Shown here: positions 1 to 6,800 of the stretch, in pieces | How positions within the stretch are numbered: position 1 is the first letter of the stretch | Layout: every line of letters starts with the position of its first letter | Source of the DNA: Hirudo medicinalis | Taxonomy: Eukaryota > Annelida > Clitellata > Hirudinida > Hirudinidae | Direction: 5' to 3' | Assembly (NCBI GenBank): GCA_011800805.1 | Contig: MPNW01000192.1 | Location: forward strand, 6,535 to 18,561 | Length of the DNA stretch: 12,027 nucleotides | Notes under the pieces: generated by a model | Told to the model about the DNA's origin: nothing | What the model saw: the letters and a program-made list of their open reading frames with translations, nothing else | Databases searched by the model: none | Position numbers and translations under genes: made by a program

Positions 1-179
<179 letters not shown>

Positions 180-443
180 CATCAGCATTAATATTATTCT
201 AGCCACTACAGCAGCTTTCATTATCAATTATATTGTCAGACAGCAGAAGACATTTGGAAATCTTCCAGGTCATCGCCACTGTTACTTCCAGCTAATGTTA
301 CATCCAGAAACTTCATCAGCGTGGAAAAGCCCCGCCAACAGGTGGTTGAAAGAGAAAGAACTTGAAAGGTAAACAACGCTCGGAAGGATTGAAATGAAGT
401 CAAAACAATGCACTTGAAGAAGTTCGGCTGACGAGTTGAGAAC
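180..443. other. Non-repetitive stretch with no gene seen
   Basis: Unique-looking AT-rich sequence between two simple-sequence blocks. Reading both strands I found no convincing exon, RNA gene or transposon remnant. Confidence 0.5.
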
Positions 444-600
444 TATCAATCAATTAGTTAATCAGTTTGCCAATAAATTAACCATTCGGTTTGCCAATCA
501 GTTAGTCAATCAATTGATCAATCATTTAGTCAATCAGTTATGTTAACAATTGATCGGTTGATCATTTACCAATCCATTAAATCAATTTATGGATCATTTG
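444..600. repeat. Imperfect AATC/TTAG simple repeat block
   Basis: Variants of a core like caatcagttagt recur with spacings of about 8 to 16 bases (caatcaattagtt, caatcagttagtc, caatcatttagtc, caatcagtta). The array is degraded and has no fixed period. No coding potential was seen, and the following 601-758 also holds nothing recognisable. Confidence 0.7.
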
Positions 601-758
601 AATTTATTTTACCTTCATTTTCAATCATCAGGGACTGAAATCAATCAAATGCTTCTTGCAGTCATAAAATAATTGTGAATTGTTCGAAACATTAGCTTCG
701 GTGACAATTTAAACAATGAGAATGATGGCTTCCGCTTTCATGAACGGATCCATTCTTT

Positions 759-895
759 AATCATCATCATAGTCATAGGCATTGTCATCATCATCATCTT
801 CATCATCATCATCATCAGGAGCAGCAGCATCGTCATTGTCATCGTCGTCATCATTATCGTAGTCACCATCATCATCACCTTCACCATCATAGTCG
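759..895. repeat. Degenerate CAT/TCA microsatellite
   Basis: Impure CAT/TCA repeat with GTC, TTC and CAG interruptions. It has the same motif and orientation as the tract at the left edge but is much more decayed. Confidence 0.9.
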
Positions 896-1194
896 TGTGA
901 TCACAGTGATCTCAGTCCTCAGTTGTGAAGGAATCAGTTGTTCCATCCAAAATGGATGCCTGTTGAGATAAGTGAACGTCCGAGACACAAGGAGGAATCA
1001 TCATCAAGTCCTCATTAAGGCTTCATTAAGGAATGCCTTCGAACAAACGGCATTTATCGATCAGTAACAGTGACGCTTTTGTAATCTTCGAGTCAGTCGA
1101 CTGATTAAGAGTTGAGATTTGATTGGACGTGAATGAGGGGAACAGAAGATGACCGAGCAGTGGTCCTTCATCAGAGATTCTTTAAACTCCTCTC
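896..1194. other. Intergenic stretch with no gene seen
   Basis: No exon with credible splice sites, no RNA gene and no repeat structure was found on either strand. Confidence 0.45.
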
Positions 1195-1274
1195 AGACAA
1201 AAAGACATACAAAAAGACATACAAAAGGACTTACAAACGGACACACAAAAGGTCATACAAAAGGCCATGCAAAA
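1195..1274 (+). repeat. 12-bp tandem repeat, about 6.5 copies
   Basis: Units of the type agacatacaaaa / ggtcatacaaaa follow each other exactly every 12 bases from 1203 to 1274, preceded by a partial unit. Because 12 is a multiple of 3, one plus-strand frame stays open (1149-1469) and reads as a 4-residue K-G/R-H-T repeat. I regard that frame as a by-product of the period: the rest of it has no recognisable domain and runs into A-rich sequence. Confidence 0.9.
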
Positions 1275-1389
1275 GTAGGAAAAACTATTAGAAAAAAAAG
1301 TATTTTATGCATTTTTATAAAGAAAGAAAAAAATTCTCAGAAGTTGGAAAACTTCAATTTTATTCGTCAGAAAAGGAAAGACTGTAAAA

Positions 1390-1790
1390 TGTGCCCGCGG
1401 ATGGAAGCCCACCCTTTACCCTGTTGCAGGAGCGCCGTTCTAATCATCTGGCTATGCTGCGGACGTTGATAAACTATTATTATTATTATTTGATGCCCAT
1501 TCGGACGATGGGGACATTTAGGGCCTGGTTGGGACACGATATCGAACGGCGTATCAGCTGGATCGAGATATCCTCCCCAATTTGTTGGCAGTTGGACGTA
1601 AAGACAGCCAGTCCTCGTAAATTATGGGTTTCTCCTCTGCCGACGCTAAAGCACATCGCATCAGTCGATAAACTTTCACTCCTTCCGTCCGTCTGTTCTT
1701 CCTTTCTTCTTCCACTCGTGAAGGTTGACACCTTCAAGCCACAGGTTCGAATCCGGCCACGTCAGAATCCAGGAGATTCATGACCAAAGT
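1390..1790. other. GC-richer patch, possibly transposon-derived
   Basis: This segment is visibly less AT-rich than its flanks. It contains a short TAT microsatellite at 1475-1490 directly after a gataaac motif, a second gataaac at about 1669, and an 11-base match to a polymerase III B-box (GGTTCGAATCC) at 1744-1754. SINE-like elements often pair a tRNA-like head with a simple-repeat tail, but here the TAT tract precedes the B-box on the same strand, and neither a foldable tRNA nor an A-box is visible. Plus- and minus-strand frames of 130 and 83 codons are open here but match nothing I know. Confidence 0.3.
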
Positions 1791-3089
1791 GCTGTTGACG
1801 GGGTTGTTCTTGGGCTTGGAAAATGACTCCGGGTCTGATTAATGGACATGTTTCGTGATATAATCAATTCGTAAGGGTAAAATATGACCCTCTAGTCGAC
1901 ATCTCCCATAGCTCAAATTTGAATGACACTGGAGTCTTTTATAAGGAGCCCATGAGCCATAGACGGGTGGGATCATCCGTTTCTCTTGCTTCGCAATCCA
2001 ATCCAAACCCATCCACACAGCTTGACTTTTATCCACCCTCGTATCTCTTTATCCACCTTTCCAACTTTCCGTTCATTCGACATGTCAATCTTCGGTATTT
2101 CAGACCTCGTACATTCCAACACCTACTTTGCAAACTAAACACCAAACATATGACTGACTTTAAATTAATTACAACTATTTGTAATCGTTTTCATAAAGAA
2201 ATAATTGCAAATTAATCATAACTGTTGTTGCAAAAACAACTATCCACATTGAAAGAATGTCTGATTCCCAGGGTGAGGCGCGACATTGGCCCGTCGAAAG
2301 AAAGCCCATAAATCACGTCAGAGCTGCTGAGACCAATCATAATATTTCTGCATCTCAGGTCATCATTTAACCATCTTCTTTCAGTTTCTAACATTTTTGA
2401 GGTTACCTTAAATTATTATGAGCAGCACATCGAAATAAAAAATAAATAAAAAAATCACCACAAGTTTCTAAGATTCTCAGCTAATTATCATAAATTATCT
2501 GCCAGGTGCCCCTTGGCCAAAACCACTCAGCGAACCATTTTCGCCGTCTAAAAACTGCTAAAAATATGAATCGTTTAAAGCGCTCCCTCCAAAGACTTCG
2601 TTCAGAATGCAATCCGCACGGATTGGTGGCAACAATAAATAAGAATAAGGTGTTATTCTCAGCTGAAGGAAACATCTGGACATCAAAGATGCAATACTTT
2701 CTCGCCACCTAGCGACAATCTCCTCGTAAAACCAATCATCCCGGACAATCCTAGAAAATTAAACACCTGGCGAACACGGATACTTCGGACTGGACTTCAG
2801 AATGTTCAACTCAAAATCTAAAACACAACATGGCAGACTCCTGAACAGATTTTTGGCTCAACATTTTCAAAAATCAAACGATGACTAATACAGGACTGAT
2901 AGAAAAACGGAGAAAATTCGCTTTAAAAAAGACGTTTTGGCGAGGTTGAAGTGACTAGTTTGACTCGAAGGACCTCAAAGGAGGAACTAAAATCAACCCT
3001 AACGAATCGACAGTCGAAGTGATTCCTACTCTGAATGTATCAGCAGCTGTTGAAGGTAGATTCGTTTGTAAATGCAAGGAATTCAGAGC
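1791..3089. other. Long intergenic stretch with no gene recognised
   Basis: Both strands were read. Frames of 60 to 98 codons occur (plus 1919-2215 and 2506-2712; minus 1839-2036, 2212-2394 and 2481-2708), but none shows a known domain, good splice borders or homogeneous codon use. A weak resemblance of plus 2506-2712 to a mariner-type transposase is treated as a finding only. No terminator, RNA gene or clear repeat is seen. Confidence 0.5.
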
Positions 3090-3115
3090 GATGATGATGA
3101 TGATGATGATTATGA
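3090..3115. repeat. (GAT)n microsatellite
   Basis: Eight or so GAT units. The motif is the reverse complement of the CAT-type tracts at the left end of the window. Confidence 0.9.
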
Positions 3116-3206
3116 TAACAAAAACAATACACTGCCAACAACAGCAAGCGTTGTAAGAAGCCAATCAATGGAAATTGTAACAAAAGGAAGCTACTTCCAG
3201 GTGTTG

Positions 3207-3281
3207 ACAGGTAACCATAACAGGTAACAATATACAGGTAATCATAACAGGTAATCACAACATGTAACCATAACAGGTAAC
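3207..3281. repeat. Short tandem repeat of acaggtaaYcata type
   Basis: Five copies of an aggtaaY core occur at 14-17 base spacing (acaggtaaccataac, acaggtaacaatat, acaggtaatcataac, acaggtaatcacaac, then a variant with catgtaacc). Every unit contains the hexamer AGGTAA, which resembles a splice donor, but the copies lie outside any gene I can support and look like a plain minisatellite. Confidence 0.8.
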
Positions 3282-3407
3282 ATTCTATTGCAGATTTACA
3301 GGAAAAATATGTGGCAAACATGATGATGTGGCACTCTCAAAATTTGAAAATTGCCACTCTAAGCCTGTAGGTTTTGGAAGATTCAAATAGAAGGAAAACA
3401 GTTTGGT

Positions 3408-3450
3408 GATGCTGATGATGTTGATGAAGATGATGTTGGTGATGATGATG
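3408..3450. repeat. Impure GAT microsatellite
   Basis: GATGCTGATGATGTTGAT-type trinucleotide sequence with several substitutions. It is older than the purer tract at 3680. Confidence 0.85.
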
Positions 3451-3679
3451 CTTCAAAGCATATCACAGGTATCTCGAGTGGCAAATCATTTAAGAGGGTG
3501 ATATTTTTGATTAAAAATCATTCAACTTCTGACTAAACAACGACTCAAAATAGTTCAGCAATGACTTAGATAAATTACTCGAAAAGTGCAAAATTCAATC
3601 AAATTTCAATCAAAATGCAAGCGGAACGAAGAAGCTGCAACAGAACATCGGAATAAAAACAACAGAATGCCTCAATCTT

Positions 3680-3730
3680 GATGATGATGATGATGATGAC
3701 GGTGATGATGATGATGATGATGATGATGAA
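3680..3730. repeat. (GAT)n microsatellite in the predicted 3' UTR or flank
   Basis: About 17 GAT units with one ACG interruption near 3699-3702. It begins 130 bases past the stop codon of the minus-strand PHACTR-like gene, so it would lie in or just past its 3' UTR. Confidence 0.9.
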
Positions 3731-3736
3731 TTTAAT
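3731..3736 (-). promoter_or_regulatory. Candidate poly(A) signal ATTAAA
   Basis: On the minus strand this hexamer reads ATTAAA, the commonest variant of AATAAA, and lies about 124 bases after the predicted TGA of the PHACTR-like gene. In an AT-rich region a chance match is likely, and no AATAAA on the minus strand was noticed closer to the stop. Confidence 0.25.
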
Positions 3737-3859
3737 TTCAAGGTGCATGACTAAATACAAGTCAAACAACAACAAAAACAAAACTCAGCGTCGACAAAAA
3801 TGGTGAATGACGACAAAAGTAGTCCAAAGATGTGCTCGGTATTAATGGAGATTCAAACC

Positions 3860-3875
3860 TCAGGACTTGTGAAAC
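3860..3875 (-). CDS. Terminal coding segment of the PHACTR-like gene (R-FHKS-stop)
   Basis: An acceptor (tcgattgcag) is followed by G TTT CAC AAG TCC TGA. The first G completes arginine, giving TRFHKS and stop, where vertebrate PHACTRs end TRFHRP. The length to the stop is identical. It is the only such site noticed downstream of the previous exon. The coding part is short, but the phase, the FH pair and the stop position together make it convincing. Confidence 0.85.
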
Positions 3876-6800
3876 CTGCAATCGATTGAGTGACTAATTA
3901 CAGCTCAATAAATAAACTAATTAATTAAATAAATGATTACAATCTAATAATTAAACAGTTATCATCTTAAAAAATTATTATCATCTTAATAATCAAAATG
4001 ATGACTTAAATTTTGAAAGCAGTCTGTCGATTCATTCAAAGGAATGTTTGCATAAACAAAGGACTCGATGTGCTCAAAATGTTTGCACCATTCAAGATGA
4101 CAAACTGAAGTGGGAAGTCCTGCGATCGTTGCAATGGTATTGTCGTTCTAACGACAGCATCAACAACAGATTGTTTTAGTTGTATTGTTACTCAACATTG
4201 CTCGATAGATTGTAGTAATTGTATTGTTGTTCTAACTTATGTTCTTGTATGTTCTGCAACAACAGAATTACCTTGTAAACTGCCTACTGTCTTCGTGGAC
4301 ACACATTTCTGAACTTTTGAACTCGTTCAACTCTTGTCGGATTGCTGCCTGAAAATGTTCGACGACAACAAATCCTTAAGTTGTTGCTAGGATAATAACG
4401 TCGATTACAATCTTCAACTTCAATGATACTCATAAAAATAACAACTCGATGAACATCTTTAACGATCCTTAATTTTTTTAATAATTCCCAATAATCTTAT
4501 AAAATAAAATTAAATTAAAATAATAATGTTCAATGCTAATTAGTTCATAATAAAGTTCATGCTAATTAAAAAATATAATAATAATCGGTCATGCACGACT
4601 GCTATTCCTGATTGAACGAATGCGAGATCACAGACCTTGTCTCTCATGGAAAGCTTCGTCCAGGGTTTGTCTGCTCTCCTGTCGTAGTTCTCCACCTCAG
4701 TCACTTCCACGTAGTCAGAAAATTTTATGATCTTCTTCTCCTTCAACTCCCTCACTGACGGCCTCGAACTCAACTGAAGTGGGAAATAGTGTCGTGTCAA
4801 CAACAAGTCAACATTAGCAGTAACAGCATCAACAAGTTAACAATAACAACAACATCGCCAACATCTCTATCAACGACAACAATGTTAGCAGTAACAATAT
4901 CAACAAGAAAAACATGCTAATAAAAAGGCACTAATAATTTATAACAATAACAACAAAAAAGTAATATTTTAATATAATAATAACCACAATTCAATTGAAA
5001 AATAATTATCATCATTACAATCATCGTCGAAATGATGATCATCAGCAGCAGCATCATCATCATCATCATCATCGTGATCGTAATAATAAAAATAAAATAA
5101 TTAAAAAATAAAAACAATAATAATAATAATCATTGACGGGCGGTCGATCGGATCTCGAAAGTCGAGCGTCTTCAACGAACTTTTCTGACGAGCGTCTTCT
5201 TCTTTTCCTCTCGTTCTCGACTCAACTCATCTGACGTCTGAGCTGATGAATGTTTAACAGATGAACATGCGGATGTCGAATTCATATTTACACAAATATT
5301 CAAGTTTATTTCCAATTAACGGCAATTAAATAAAAAAAAAAGTACAAGTGTTCAACATCTAAAGAACTTCCTTCAGAAATTACTTGTCTTAATAATTAAT
5401 CTTACAATCGTATCATGTCACGGAATACGATTAATGCATTTGTTACGAGCAAACCCGACAACAAGGAAGCAGTAACATTCCATTGCAGCATTTAATAAAG
5501 AACAAAATATGTATTTGAGAATGAGATGGAAAATAAATTTAAATGCAAAACACGTTGAATTGAACAAACTCAGTAAAATGTGTTTTTCCTCCAATTCAGC
5601 CGATGTCGGTCTCAAATTCAGCCTCCTGAATTAATGTAAATAACATTCATTGAAATAATAATAATAATAATAATTTAATAATAAATTAAAGCCAACCAAA
5701 ACAATTGAATTTCTCGATAAAACGACATCTCGATATTTTCGTTTAAATATTTAAGTTCAATTGAACGACCCTCTAAATTCAAAAGAAAGAAATTGACAGG
5801 TTTTTGAAAACTAACGATAACCACAAATTGTAGCAACAGACACGAGCCTCATCGCCACCTTACATACCCTCGATACCCTTCCATCGATACCCTCCCGTCG
5901 ATACCATGGCTACTCCACCCTTCGACCGACCGCCAACCCTCTAGCACACCTGGTGAGATGGTTGCCTATCCAGATCCAGTCCTCGTAGAGGTCCTTGCTG
6001 TCCTTGAGTCTGAAGATCTTGCTCGGGTCGATGGCTTCCGCCTTCGAGGACTGGTTGCCGAAGAGCTGGGACAGTTCTATGTTCAGCTGCTGATTCACTG
6101 AAGAACGGGTTTCGTGGCGGATACAAAATTTGATCGTGAAATTGCAAATGATTATTAAATATTGGATGTAATTTAATCATAAATAAATGATTTAATAATG
6201 ACATAAATGATGAGATTTAATGATATGATTTATGATGCTAATATTGACTTTGCAGACTAAATTATATAATAAATTTGGTAATTATGCATAATTTGCAAAT
6301 AATAATAATTCAAAGACTTTATCCGAAGTTATTTCATTAAAAAAAAATAACACATCTTAAGAGTTCACTTAAACTGAACAGTAAGAAATTGTCATTCAGA
6401 ACACATTCAGAGTAAATGTGAATTAACGTCAAAATTACTTTTCTGGTAACTCAGTTGACCTTCGACACTCTCATACTCTGAACTTTGACCCTCTGTGTTT
6501 GCTCTTGTGACACCATGCAGACTGCTAAAATATGCTCAATAATGGACTTAATCAATAATAATTAATTATATAATATTGATGCTTAATAATTGTTAATAAT
6601 AATCAAATAAGCCAAAACTTTCAAACTAGTTTACAAATAATTAGGTACCTATTCTATGTACAACAAGGCATTATTAATGAAAAGCACAATTTGAAAAGAG
6701 TAAAAAAATTACGAAGAAAACGATTGTAATGATGGCTTAATAGCAACGTCATGTCTGGCATTGGATTCACAAATAAGTTACTCACTATGGCTTGTTGGAG

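Noticed and set aside
1744..1754. A tRNA gene around the B-box
   Set aside because: The T-stem has mismatches, no acceptor-stem partner or A-box was found upstream, and the 3' half lacks a matching arm.
3207..3281. Cluster of splice-donor-like AGGTAA sites
   Set aside because: The sites belong to a minisatellite. No exon lies beside them on the plus strand, and the neighbouring gene is on the other strand.
5941..6204. Minus-strand 87-codon frame with many Gln and Arg
   Set aside because: It is the +1 shift of the first RPEL-region exon. The other frame gives IGNHLTR joined to RLNLRPT, which matches PHACTR.
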